A stretch of DNA of 64,000 nucleotides from NCBI GenBank assembly GCA_010093605.1, contig MU004183.1, positions 1,178,001 through 1,242,000 of the forward strand. Reading direction: 5' to 3'. Shown one piece after another: positions 1 to 10,637 of the stretch. The stretch's first letter is position 1. The number at the start of each line of letters is the position of its first letter. Below the pieces are notes generated by a model. That model was not told the DNA's origin. It was given only the letters and a program-made list of their open reading frames with translations, and ran no database searches. The stretch comes from Lophium mytilinum. Its lineage: Eukaryota; Ascomycota; Dothideomycetes; Mytilinidiales; Mytilinidiaceae. A program made the position numbers and the translations under genes.

Positions 1-321
1 TCTCTAGCTCCCTGACCTATCAACGGCGTAGCAGACATCTAGCCTTTGTCTAAGTTTCATTCCAAACCACAACCCATTGCGGGTTTGAGCCGAGATCACA
101 CATCGCGCTCAAGCAATGGCCTTTTGCTTTAAACGCCTTCAAACGCCAAAACGCCGACACTCCACCTCGCTCCTGTACTAAGGAAATCCGTCACGTTTCA
201 AGTCCATGATCGTCCGCTCGGCAATGCAATTAAAGATGTGAAGTTGCACCCCTTCCGCAGGTGGGGCATGGTGAAGTAGTCCGAGAGCTCCATAACGACG
301 AAGATGGAGATACTGAGCCAG
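1..321. other. Window edge, no gene recognised
   Basis: Ordinary-composition sequence at the window edge, downstream of the small minus-strand gene that ends at 322. I see no convincing reading frame, RNA gene or repeat. Part of it is probably the 3' untranslated region of that gene. Confidence 0.4.
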
Positions 322-703
322 CTACACTCGCAGGCCTCGTTGGTCTTAGGGAATCGGTATGAGTTTGTGGTTGATGTGCATTCGCAAGCGCTACTGGCAG
401 CTCAGTTTTTGTACCAGGCTAGGTTACTGGGTTAGACTTACTTGTATCGATGGTGTGTTGCTCTGGTGTGCTGCAGCATCCCTGGTACTCATTTTCCAGC
501 TTCTGCTGTGCTTCCGGATTGTTTGTCTCCCGCCATGGCCAGATTGGGCCGTCCCATTCGTCCCAGCCATCCTCGTAAGCCTTGATGGAAGCCTTCTCCT
601 TCTCAAAGGCAACGGCGCAGTGAGAGTCCATGGCAAAGCGCTGGGCGCGACAGTGGCCCATGCAGCAGCCGGCGTGGCTGCGAACATTTGATTCGGTGGT
701 CAT
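322..703 (-). CDS. Small Cys-rich protein, unknown function
   Basis: Proposed exons on the minus strand are 703-442 and 344-322, giving about 94 residues. The donor is GTAAGT at 441 and the acceptor CTAAG ends at 345. Exon 1 reads smoothly and has a biased, protein-like composition: six cysteines arranged as CC, C, C and CC (GCCMGHC near residue 12, SHC near 28, GCC near 76), followed by an acidic, Trp-rich middle (DGWDEWDGPIWPW). There is no signal peptide or membrane segment, so it is probably intracellular; paired cysteines could bind metal, but that is a guess. I do not recognise the family. The second exon is tiny (7 codons) and its acceptor is the least certain part. Another frame overlaps on the same strand (424-687) but is less protein-like. 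Confidence 0.5.
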
Positions 704-1780
704 TTCTTGTGTTGGTGTTGAGGTGTTTTCTGATTGATTGATGCGACTAATTGATATTGTCGATGATAGTAGGTCGTACTGATCGATCTCGTCTGAGGTC
801 TGGATGCTTTACAATTCGATTTTGTACTGAATGGTTGTGGACTCCTACAAGACGACTGCGAGACAGCCTTTATAGCACCGCGAGGTCATGGTGTACACCC
901 AGCCGCGATCTGTCCACTGTAGAAAGCGCTCGTCACATTACTCGAATTTGATTATCATACGTCCTTTCATTCTTGCGATCACGCAACAAAATGGCCGGCA
1001 AGGAGTCCCATTCGACGCTGTGTCAGGGGCGCAGCCAGTGGCGCGGTGTGTCGATTACTGTCACGCCACATTATCAGCCCTACTTCGTACCTCGATAGCA
1101 CCCCATGGCGAACATTCTCAACCAGCAATACCATGAACGTAACAGCAGCTCCCATGATTCGTGACTGCCGTATCTCTCCTAAATACCAGGCGGCGAGTTC
1201 TAAAGTCAGAGTCTCCCAAGCTTGGGTCTAGCAGTCGAGCTGGCAACGCTCGGCCGGGTGACAATCTGATGATTTCGCACGTCTGTCAAGAGGGATGCCT
1301 ATCATTCGAACGAGCGGTAAGATGCTGTTCTGCAGATCAGATAGAATAATGCTTGGACACATCATAAGATTGTTCGAGATCGTTCCTTTCAGTCCCTTTT
1401 CGGCTTCCATCTGGATGCGCGGAAGCCGCCGAAAGTGGCGTGTTCCTGCAAGCCCACGCCGGCACATTATCTACCCCCACACAAGCGTGGGAATACGAAT
1501 TGTCGCTTTCCGTTCTCTGTATACGCCAACATCAGTGTAAAGGCAACCCGCTAATTGGGGCAGAGTTCAATCCCTGGGTGGAAGTACCTCATATCAGAAT
1601 ACAGAAGGCCCATTCTTAAGCCAAATTTTACTTACGCTGAGTGGGTTGGCTAAACCTTCGGTAACACAAAGTGTTACTTTCCATGTATCCCTCTTTTGCG
1701 GCTAACTTCCTCCCTCCTTTGCAGCTAACTTCATGGCTTAACATCTGCGCTAGACCGGCGGACATGTATTGATGCTCTTT
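704..1780. other. Gene-free stretch before the AT-rich island
   Basis: About 1.1 kb of ordinary GC content containing only short overlapping frames (up to about 80 codons) on both strands with no recognisable protein. The first part is the likely promoter of the small gene that starts at 703. Composition drops towards AT-rich after about 1750, marking the island edge. Confidence 0.5.
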
Positions 1781-2200
1781 AGTGTAAATAGGCAAAATAG
1801 CACAAAGACATTAGCTTAGGAAGCGCACCTTTAGTATCTATCCGGCTTTTACAGGTAAAGCTTAATCTAAATAGCTTACCTACTAATATATATACTAGGG
1901 GGACTAATATCTATACCCCTTTTTTTCTCTATATATACTCTATCTATTTCCGTTATCTATATATACATCTTATACCTAATCTTCTAATTACCTAGAATAG
2001 CTTAGAGCCTTATTTCGAGCTTAATTCTTATATATATCTAGGTGTCTAACACTACTACTACCCCTAAATAAGACTAAGAAGAAGATTAAGTACTAATTTA
2101 GTATTATATAGTGTTTGTTTTTTATAGTATTATATTATTCTATAGGGCTAAATTAATAAAGTAAGTAAAAGTAGAGCTATATTTATTATAGTATACTAAT

Positions 2201-2485
2201 TTCTTAGATCTATCTATCTATCTATTCTTACCCTAAAGCTATGCCTTTAATATCTATCTATCTATCTATCTATCTATCCATCTATCTATCTTTTAGCTAT
2301 CTATCCATCTATTAAACTATCTATCTAATTACCCCTTTTATAGGCTTAACTATTTATCTATCTTAAGATTAACACTAATCCTAACATATTAATAGCTTAT
2401 AATAGCTATAGTAAAATAATTAGCCGGGTTAGGCTTAGTTTTACTTCCAGTATCCTATTTCTTAAAATTATAATATATCTAAATA
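2201..2485. repeat. Dispersed repeat, copy 1, with TATC array
   Basis: A TATC/CTAT tetranucleotide tract (about 2205-2330) followed by a shared block that includes ACCCCTTTTATAGGCTTAAC near 2332 and a motif around 2415-2445 with TAGGCTTAGTTTTACTT. The same order of blocks recurs at 6237-6520, so the unit is a dispersed repeat and not just a microsatellite. Heavily diverged. Confidence 0.65.
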
Positions 2486-2903
2486 GACATGTATTTCTAG
2501 TAAAAACTACTTTATATAGACCCCTAGCCTCTATTTCTTTAAAGAATAAAATGTAATAAAAAAAGATAGAAATAAATCTTTTCTCCTGTATAATACTGGT
2601 TAGGTCTAATTACTTTACTAGATTCTAATTTTCTTAGATTACTCCTCTAGAGCCTTTACTTTATCCGCTTACTTTATTAAAGATACCCTCTCTAATTATA
2701 GTATGTATTGTTATGCTCTATTTTCTATAATCTGCAAAATCTATAGGGACTAGAGTAGATGCACATAAAGGCTCTATTCCTAGTCGCAGCGTAAAAAGGT
2801 TTAGATGCTAATAAAGTAGAAGAGGCTTTCCCTAATTAAAAGTAAAAAAGGTATTATAGCTCTCCCTATTATTTTTAAAGAGACTATTAAATTTTAATCT
2901 ATA

Positions 2904-3168
2904 TATATACTGTATAGAGTTAGTTTAAGAATAGATAGCTAGATAGATAGATAGATAGATAGATAGGAATTATATTACTTAAGATCTAGTCTATACTAAT
3001 AGTAATAGAGTTATATATATACGCTATTTAGTGCATTATAAGAAGCTCCTCTAATTTCTTTTAATATTTTCTAATAAATATTATATTATAATATAAGGCT
3101 TATAGCATTATTCCTATTATAAGGTTTTTAAGCCTATTAAAGGCAAGAATATAGTAGTTCTACTTTTA
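2904..3168 (+). repeat. Degenerate LTR-type repeat copy (sense)
   Basis: Member of the same roughly 260-base LTR family as 21375-21639, in TG...CA (sense) orientation, and the most decayed of the six copies seen here. It keeps the GATA tract near its start, the block around AGGAATTATATTACTTAAG, the TATATATA box region and the GCATTATAA block. Its 3' edge is approximate. Family cannot be assigned to Copia or Gypsy from the LTR alone. Old, with many changes. Confidence 0.6.
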
Positions 3169-4204
3169 TAAAACTTATAATCTATATCTTATCTAGATTT
3201 AGGGGGATACTAAAATTAATAAGTTAGACTGGCCGCTTATAGTGCTTCTACACCTCTTAATAGGCAGCCTACCCGTTGCACTCCTTATTTAAGATAGGGT
3301 GTGGTCCCTAGTATTCTTTTTTAAATAACGCTAAGGGCTAGATACTAAGTACAGCTATAGTATTCCTGAAGCCTTTAGTGAACCTAGATTTAAAGACTAC
3401 TAATAAAGCTTTAAGAGTTTAGAAACAGTTATTTTTAAGATCTTATAAAACTATTAATATTACTTTAGTCTATAGGCGTTTAGCTGGAAGTAAGAATCTT
3501 ATAAAAGGATATAATTTATCCTATAGCACCTTAGAGGATTCTAGTAGCGTTCCACCCTAATCGCGCTTTAAGTTTACTATCTCTTATAAAAAATTAAGTA
3601 ACATGCTAGTAAGGTAATCTACTACCTTGCACTAATTTTAAGTTTTCTAATAAATATTTGCCCTACCTTAATAGGCCTAAGGGCTTCTATAGCTATAAAA
3701 CCCTAAATTCTATATTTATAGAGCTATAGGTGGGCAAGATAGTAGAATATTACTAGCTAGGTAGTAACTACTAGGGGTTAGCTAATAAACCTTAGTAGTA
3801 CTTCTACAAATTATTTATAGTTTAAGGAGTATTTTATGTAGCTAAGAGTCCCTAGTAATAATTACTATTAAAATATTTACTAAAAGTAATATATCTAACT
3901 TCCAGCGGCATACTTATACTAGATACACTAGCTAATTCTAAAAGACTTAGATTAGTATAGTTTCTAGTTTCTAAAGTTTCTTTAGCAACTTAATGAAGAA
4001 AACACTAAATACTATTTAATATAAATTTATAAGTAGTTAAAATATTTTAGGGTTAGTAATCTAGATTTCTAGTCCTTGAAATTTTCTATCTAAAAATACT
4101 ATCTACTAGATAGAGAGATTAAGTATATAGCACAGCTATTATTATAATAATTTCCTACTATCTAATACTACTTCTACTAATACTTCTATTATAACTAATA
4201 TAGT

Positions 4205-5065
4205 ATCTTTAGGGGAGCGCTACTGCCACGCCCCCTTTTATTAGCTACCACACCCCCTTTTGGCTACAGGCACGCCCCCCTTACGTCTGATCACTTCACC
4301 ACCTTCTAATTGGCTCGGATCACTGCTCCGGAGCCTCCGAGTGGCTCGCTTAGCTCGCGCGCAGTTTCTAAATGCTCTCTCCAAGTGCGGCGTGGCTACA
4401 AACAATCACATCCTTATCCTCTACTTCCACAATACACTCACCATGGCCCTCCAGCCACCTCCAGCACGGGCGTACAACTCTATTAAGGAAGCTGAGGAGG
4501 CGCTTACAGCGCACGCAAAGGCGCAGGGCTACGGAGCTCCGACGTTAGATGGCATTGTACGATCAGTATCTGGAGGGGTTAATGGATCAGGATAGCCAAG
4601 GAGGCGCGGCGGCGATGTAGGGGGGCCAGGTTTGATGCGGAGAGGCCGTAATAAGGTGAGGATTTGACTGTTTTGGCATGCTCATAGGCACGTAGGCACG
4701 TAGGTAGCATTACAACGGCCTATATACACTGTAGGAAACGGGAAGTATGCATAGTAAAACGGTTATGCTGTACAGCCTTGCCATAAGCAGCCTTACGTAC
4801 GGCCTCACGTACGGCCTCACGTGAGGCCTTACGTGTAGCTGGCCTATATATATAGCCTCACGGAAACGGTAAGAATGCACGATGAAATGGTGAGGCTGCA
4901 CAGCCTTCCCATGGAACACGGATGCGCGTGAGAATTGAGCGCCGGAGCTTCCTCCGAGCCCTCCGAGCCAATCAGAAGATCAGACGTAAGGGGGGCGTGC
5001 CTGTAGCCAAAAGGGGGTGTGGTAGCTGATAAAAGGGGGCGTAGCAGTAGCGCTCCCCTATCTTT
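4205..5065. mobile_element. TIR DNA element with 6-base target duplication
   Basis: The element proper is 4211-5059 (849 bases). It begins AGGGGAGCGCTACTGC and ends with the reverse complement; the two ends match almost perfectly for about 80 bases (to TTACGTCTGATC) and more loosely for about 30 more. It is flanked by ATCTTT on both sides (4205-4210 and 5060-5065), a candidate target-site duplication. The interior has normal GC content, unlike the AT-rich sequence around it, and holds a short truncated frame (4443-4595) and an internal direct duplication (about 4722-4790 and 4845-4918). This is most likely a non-autonomous element mobilised in trans. Superfamily is not certain: the 6-base duplication does not settle it. 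Confidence 0.85.
4443..4595 (+). pseudogene. Transposase N-terminal fragment inside the TIR element
   Basis: A 50-codon frame beginning MALQPPPARAYNSIKEAEEA and ending in a stop at 4593-4595. The SIKEAEEALTAHAKAQGYG segment resembles, from memory, the N-terminal FAR1-like or DNA-binding start of fungal transposases, where a similar EAE...HAKxxGY pattern precedes the DNA-binding domain. After that point the frame runs into unrelated sequence and stops, as expected when the interior of an autonomous element has been deleted. The frame is open upstream to 4260, but that part overlaps the terminal repeat. The homology is a recollection and needs a search. Confidence 0.4.
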
Positions 5066-5403
5066 AAACTTCTTAAAGTAATCTAATTTATTAATATAAG
5101 CTATTTTATTATTAGAAACTAAAGCTTTATATAATTTATCTAAAATACAAAGAAGCTTATTTTAGTATTATATAACTAAAGCAATACTAAGATACTCTTA
5201 ACTTTTATATAATGCACCTATACCCTTAGATAAAAGAAAGAATAGCTATAATAATAGCTAAATATATAATTAGAATAAATCGAGCACTTCCCGTAATTTA
5301 CTTAGGCTTATAGTAGATACTAGAGGTTAGTAAAATAGTTATTTAGTTTTAGTAAAATATTACTAAAAACGCGCTCCTTTATAAATGGCCTAGATATATA
5401 TAA

Positions 5404-5660
5404 TGTAACAATTATAATAGCATAAGCGTTATATCCTTACGCATAATAGGCTCAAAAGCCTTTAAACGGGACGAAACCGTGAGCGTTTGAACGTGATACA
5501 ATAAACGCTGGATAACGTTATAAGAACGTTAGAGAAACGTTTTATAATGCATTAAATGCTGTATATATACTCTGTTGCTGTTAATGTAGAATAGAACTCA
5601 AGTAATACAATTCCTATCTTTCTATCCATCTATTCTTATATTAACTCTATACCTTTGACA
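5404..5660 (-). repeat. LTR-type repeat copy (antisense)
   Basis: About 257 bases running from TGTAACAATTATAATAG to CTCTATACCTTTGACA on the plus strand, so the LTR (TGTCAAAGG...TGTTACA) lies on the minus strand. It is one of the better preserved copies: TG/CA ends, a TATATATA box and a GATA-rich segment near the 5' end are present. No matching 5-base flanks were found. It faces the copy at 5787-6051 across a 126-base spacer. Decayed solo LTR or fragment. Confidence 0.75.
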
Positions 5661-5786
5661 TCTATACTATATGTAGATGAAACTATTTAAATACCTAAAA
5701 GAAAAGGTAAAATCTTAAGATGATTTAGTATATTATTCTCTATAGAATACAGAGATGTAAAAGAATATATAGCTACTATAATTTAC

Positions 5787-6051
5787 TATATAAAGGTATG
5801 AATTAGTGTAAGAATAGATAGATAGATAGATAGATAGGAATTGTATTGCTTGAGTTCTATTCTATACTAATAGCAATAGAGTTGTATATGAACGCTAATT
5901 AATGCATTTTTAAACGCTTCTCTAATGTTCTTCTAACGTTATCTAACGTTTATTATACTACGTTTAGATGCTCATGGTTTTGTTCCCATTTTAAGGCTCT
6001 TAGGCATAGTATGCGTAAGGATATAACGCTTATACTATGATAAACCTTACA
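5787..6051 (+). repeat. LTR-type repeat copy (sense)
   Basis: Sense-oriented copy of the same LTR family, with an expanded GATA tract at about 5814-5838, the GGAATTGTATTGCTTGAGTT block and the terminal ...CCTTACA. It forms an inverted pair with 5404-5660. No clear target duplication. Old, many changes. Confidence 0.7.
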
Positions 6052-6232
6052 CTAAAGAGTCTATATAGTACCTCTATTAGAGTTAATCTATTTCTAAGAC
6101 TTTAAGTACGTAACCCTCTGTATTTCTAGTATTAGAGTTTATACTAGAATATTTTAAAATTAAGTTAACGTTTACTAATAGGTTAGAAAACAAATAAAGG
6201 ATTTCTAGGTAGTAAAGTAGATATAATATATA

Positions 6233-6236
6233 CACC

Positions 6237-6327
<91 letters not shown>

Positions 6328-6345
6328 CTATCTGTCTATCTATTT
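6233..6345. repeat. (TATC)n microsatellite
   Basis: About 110 bases of nearly uninterrupted TCTA/TATC tetranucleotide repeat, roughly 27 units. It opens the second copy of the dispersed repeat unit also seen at 2201-2485. Confidence 0.95.
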
Positions 6346-6520
6346 ATAAAAGTTTATTTATCTATTTACCCCTTTTTTAGGCTTAACTATTTACCTTCCT
6401 TGTATGTAATACTACTTCTATATACTAGTACTGTATAATAGCTAAAGTAAAAAAACCAGCCTAATCAGGCTTACTTTTACTTACTTGCAATACATCTTAT
6501 TTTAAATATATATTATTTTA
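6237..6520. repeat. Dispersed repeat, copy 2
   Basis: TATC array followed by TACCCCTTTTTTAGGCTTAAC (about 6366) and a block around 6430-6490 containing AATAGCTAAAGTAAAAAAAC and CAGGCTTACTTTTACTT, matching the order of blocks at 2201-2485. The shared order supports a true dispersed repeat, RIP-decayed. Confidence 0.6.
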
Positions 6521-7041
6521 GGCTTCTAGCTCTAACTACACCTATATTTCTATTTAAAATTACTCTATCTTCTATTTCTTATAAAATAGAATAATATAAA
6601 ATTAAATAGGGATATATTTTCTATCCTATATAGCACTAGTAATACTCTTTAGCTGCCCTAATATTACTGCGCTTATGCAAATAGTTCTAGAAGATAGTCC
6701 GCTTCTAGTTATTAAAGCACTTACTAAAGAGGGGATTTAGAAATGTCTAATAATATAAATTAATATTTTAGTAGAAGATAAGTACCTTCCTATAAGTATA
6801 TTAACTATACACCCTATTTCTAGTTTATTTAATAGAGTGGATATTATCTTTCTTTAGGCTAGCCTTATAATAAACTCCTTAAGTTAATAGGACTTATACT
6901 ATCTAGAGGAATTAGGAGGTTTTTAAACGTTATTATACCTAAAAATCTTACAATAATATACTAGAGAATTATAGTACCTATTAAGTATTCTAATATAGCT
7001 TAGCGTAACCTAGTAAAGAACGCTATATAATAGGTTTTATA

Positions 7042-7298
7042 TATTAAAGGTACAGAGTCAATGGGAGAATAGATACATAGATAGATAGGAATTATATTGC
7101 TTAAGTTCTATTCTACATTAACAGCAACGGAGTATATATACAGCATTTAATGCATTATAAAACATTTCTCTAACGTTCTTATAACGTTATCCAGCGTTCG
7201 TTGTATTACGTTTAAACGCTCACGGTTTTGTCCCGTTTGAAGGCTTTTAAGCCTATTATGCGTAAGGATATAACGCTTATGCTATTGTAATCTTTACA
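7042..7298 (+). repeat. LTR-type repeat copy (sense)
   Basis: Well-preserved sense copy of the LTR family: GATAGATAGGAATTATATTG, TATATATACAGC box, GCATTTAATGCATTATAAAAC, CGTTTAAACGCTCACGG and GGATATAACGCTTATGC blocks in order. The flanking 5-mers (TTATA, ATAGA) do not match. It ends close to the right edge of the AT-rich island. Solo LTR or fragment, decayed. Confidence 0.75.
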
Positions 7299-7671
7299 AT
7301 AGACTGTATAAAAGATAAGTAACTAGTTCTAGTATTACGTTATATCCTTTAAACATTAATACTTAGATATAAAATTTTAAGCTTCTAGCTTATTTATATA
7401 TGGGGCTAACAAGGGAAAGGCAGAACTTACATACTAGTATTACTAGAGAAGCTAGTAATTATGGTAATAGAGAACCCCTTTACAGTTAAAACTAGTTAGA
7501 TTTGCGTCATGCGGCATTCTTAGGATTTGTGTGGTTTCTGCCCCAAAGAAATACTTAAGCTCATTATCATACTTCGACAACCTAGGGATATTGAGATTTG
7601 GAACAAGACGATGATAATAACAGGCCTGGATAAAGACCCTGATGCATTTTCCGATCACAGGCTACAGGTAA

Positions 7672-10064
7672 CTAGTCTAACATCGCAGTGTCTCTTCCGC
7701 CGTATGCCCCAGGCCCAAACTTCCATTTCACTAGGCCTCTATCTGTCCACGCCCAGAGCTCGTCCTCCTCTCGGAAAGCAAGCTCGAAAACCACCCCAGC
7801 CTCGGGCAGTTCGACCGGATGCAGCTCAACCATCTCTTGATCGAGTGGGTTGGACTGATAATAGCGATATCCACATCCCTCTAGATATGCATAGTCCCCT
7901 GGCACCGTTCCCTCTGGCAACGTACCGGGATCCAAGAAAGCTTTGCTGTCGATCGCCCATACGAGGACCCGTTTCCAGGATGTCATAGCAATGCGATGTG
8001 AATGGGGAGATACCGCCATTCGCACCCCAAGAGAGGACAGATTGAATAAATCTAGACCGACAAGTCTAGCAACGAAGACGTGGTGCAGATTCGAATAGTC
8101 TTTCTCGAGGTCGAATGTGTCGCAGCTAGAATCTGCACAGTAGTGGATTGCCTTGAGGAGGAACGCGCCTACGCGTCCTGGCGTAAGCCAACGAGGTGTG
8201 GTGCAATTGTGCTCCTCGCGTCTGAGCATGACTTCGAGAGCCGTATTCAGGCACGTTGGAGCACCATCATTGAGCTGCGGATCTGTGACACGATGGTGGT
8301 GATGGAAAGCAATGGCCTTTCCCAGAGAAGGCGAGCTGAATGCCTCGACGTCGTCCGGAAGGTAGTTATTGCGACGATGAATCTCTAGGCGACTCAGGAT
8401 GTTACTGACCGTCCACCGTGGAACGGGGAGGCAAGACTGGAAGAGGTGCAGTCTCTTGCCCCTGACTTGCATTGAGGAAATGATCTCATCTGCGTGGGAT
8501 TCGAGCAACGTCGAATTTGCCGGAGGTGGAACGTCTGATTCGATTAGCTTGAGACAAATCGAATTGGTGGGATATGCAGATCCTCCACAAACTGGTGGAC
8601 CGGCGACTATATGATAGGGAGCAGAGAGAGTGCTGGGAGGAATCTCATACCTTGATCGTAACGTTTACTGTACTTTGTTAATTTGTGCTTCGGATGTCGT
8701 CCTTCAAACCATCGAGTCAATACAAGCGATGTGCCAGATTTTGAGACCGCCACAGCCACCACATCGTTAGGCGTTTCGGATTCCATTTCCATCTCGAAAA
8801 CATCCAAAACTATAGGACCGAACTGTTCGTCCAACCTGAAAGTTACAAGTCGAATTGGTTCCGGAGAAGACGATGGACGCTCTTGAGCGCTACAGTGTGT
8901 TCCCCTCGTGGATTTGGATCTTTTGGAACGGTAAAGAATAGCTATCGTATGAGCGGAGTTTCCTTTAGAGCTCATCACGTCAGGTTCGCAGACCGCAATC
9001 TTGACAACTTCACAGTCAGGCCAGGCAAACGTCGAACCATGGCCCAGTGACAAGCCATACGGATCGATGATGTGAGAAAGCCTTGGACTGGCCTCGATGA
9101 TCCTATAGATTCGCACCACACCAGTATCTGCACAAACGTTTGCAAGCATGAGACCATGTCCGCTTTCTCCAGGAGAGGAAATGAGGGTGCTATTTTTCCA
9201 GTCGGTCTTCGTTGTAGGGAGGTAGGAGTAGACATCAGACAAGAAAGCGGCGCCACTGTGAAGATGTCGAGTGGCCCGTTGAGAGAAAAGTGTGACTAGG
9301 CTTGCTGCGTCTTGCTGGGAACTAGAAACGGGGTCTTGGAGACCGGGCATGCGTCTCAGCTGGTCCTTGAGAAGGGCTTTAGAGTTCAGAGCATGCTCGC
9401 GGAAGGTTTTGCAGGTCACGAGGCAGACGTAGAATGATTCGGCATCGAGTGTATGTAGTATTTGGCGGAGCAGCTCTGGGGGTAGATCGAGGAGCATCAT
9501 GCGCGGGCTCGAGGGGAAGTGAGAGCTTGCTGCCACACTCGGCGGTGATAGTCCACCTCCGGTGCGATCTACATGTATGGCATTACTGCCGATACGCTGC
9601 ACTTCTGCTTCAGAAGATCCAGAAGAACGCGATGACAAAGGAGATCGTGGGAGGGAGTCCGACATGAAATGAGGGTAGCGTCGCTCTGCCTCGTGAAAGA
9701 CGTCTGTACACTGCTGTTGAAACCGCTCAAGAGACAGTGACGCGAGCTTTTGTCGGGCCACGTTGCGCTTCTGCTGATAAGCGGGGTTCGGATGCAAGAA
9801 CCGTGGCACATTGGATGTCCTCGAGCTGCCTTTGGTCGACCACTGTTCCCGACGCAACGATTCGTCATATACATCAGTACTATGGTCCTGAAACTGAGCT
9901 TGGGGAAGTCGCGTGAGCCTGTCTTTCGTCCGGTGCGATCGACGCTGCGCGCTCTTCCGTTCTCGTAGGTGCGGGCCCAGGTATGCTTTCAGGAATGCGT
10001 AATGTTCCAAGAGTATGTCTTCCGGCCTAGGCGTCTTCCGGTTCATGGTTGTAGCGTCTGCCAT
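7672..10064 (-). CDS. F-box domain protein
   Basis: Two exons on the minus strand, 10064-8651 and 8606-7672, joined by a 44-base intron (donor GTATGAG at 8650, acceptor CATATAG ending 8607), giving about 782 residues. An F-box lies near residues 190-235 (LLDLPPELLRQILHTLD, then YVCLVTCKTFREHAL). F-box proteins recruit substrates to SCF (Skp1-Cullin-F-box) ubiquitin ligases. The N-terminal 185 residues are basic and low in complexity; the C-terminal 500 residues look like a folded domain with repeated strands, and no WD or Kelch signature is obvious, so the substrate cannot be inferred. Frame is kept across the junction. The stop lies just inside the edge of the AT-rich island. Confidence 0.85.
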
Positions 10065-10295
10065 GCTTGAGCATATGTCAAGTTCGATGTAGGTTCGGTC
10101 GGTTCTAGGTATGCTAGCTTGAATTAGTCAGTATATCTCGACGAAATAGAGATCTCGTCTCACAGGGAAGATTCGTAGCCCCGACACGGCAAGGCTGTGT
10201 GGGGCAGTCTCTCTGTTCGTTGCCCTGAACGTCCCCAGTAGCAGTGTCAGAGGAAAGAGTGGTGTCTAGGATGCTGTGGTGGGCGAAGTTTGCAT

Positions 10296-10637
10296 TCAGT
10301 AACTGTTACTGTGATGGGGGCTGGAATAGAAGCCCTCTGAAGTGCCTAAGTTTATATATAGGCGGCCAGCCTTGCACACCGGACAATAGAGTGTGGATGC
10401 CTGCTCGGCCAGAGAGGAGCTGAGTCCAGCACGCGCCGTCGCCCTCAGGAGGTCAGCACTTAGGGGGAATGTACTATTGGGCGTAGACACATAGATTGGG
10501 ATGGACGCCGGCGGTGGTTTTTGCTGGTTCAATTGAGGTTCTTGTTGTTGAAGTGCTTCGGCGGGACGTTGACCTTGAAACGCACGTGCCGCCATGACGG
10601 ACACGATGAATCCAGGGTCGTGCCAAGACCTCGACAT
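10296..10637 (-). CDS. Possible small hypothetical protein
   Basis: A 113-codon frame (starts at 10637 or, more conservatively, at the in-frame ATG at 10595). It has a Gln/Pro-rich first half and a C-terminal segment with a single CPVC motif (LYCPVCKAGRLYINLGTSEG) that resembles half of a zinc ribbon. It sits upstream of the F-box gene, on the same strand, separated by 231 bases. No family is recognised, there is no intron to confirm coding, and other frames of similar length overlap, so this is a weak call. An upstream exon may exist near 10719. Confidence 0.35.
   Translation of the reverse strand: MSRSWHDPGFIVSVMAARAFQGQRPAEALQQQEPQLNQQKPPPASIPIYVSTPNSTFPLSADLLRATARAGLSSSLAEQASTLYCPVCKAGRLYINLGTSEGFYSSPHHSNSY

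Larger units (their letters stand above)
1780..7450. repeat. AT-rich, RIP-like repeat island 1
   Basis: About 5.7 kb of very AT- and TpA-rich sequence with almost no reading frame above 60 codons, in contrast to the flanking genes. It contains four degenerate LTR-type repeats (about 2904-3168, 5404-5660, 5787-6051, 7042-7298), tetranucleotide GATA/TATC arrays, a second dispersed repeat (2201-2485 and 6237-6520), and a GC-normal inverted-repeat element (4211-5059). The composition is what RIP (C to T in repeats) leaves in Pezizomycotina. No internal retroelement gene can be recognised. Confidence 0.85.

Noticed and set aside
1555-1585. B-box-like GAGTTCAATCC, possible tRNA end
   Set aside because: The T-stem halves do not pair and no A-box or acceptor stem lies upstream.
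4211-5059. Assignment of the TIR element to MULE, hAT or another superfamily
   Set aside because: The flank repeat is 6 bases, shorter than the usual 8 or more of hAT and MULE elements, and no transposase domain remains; the superfamily was left open.
6233-6345. CRISPR-like array
   Set aside because: Simple tetranucleotide repeat without spacers, in a eukaryotic genome.
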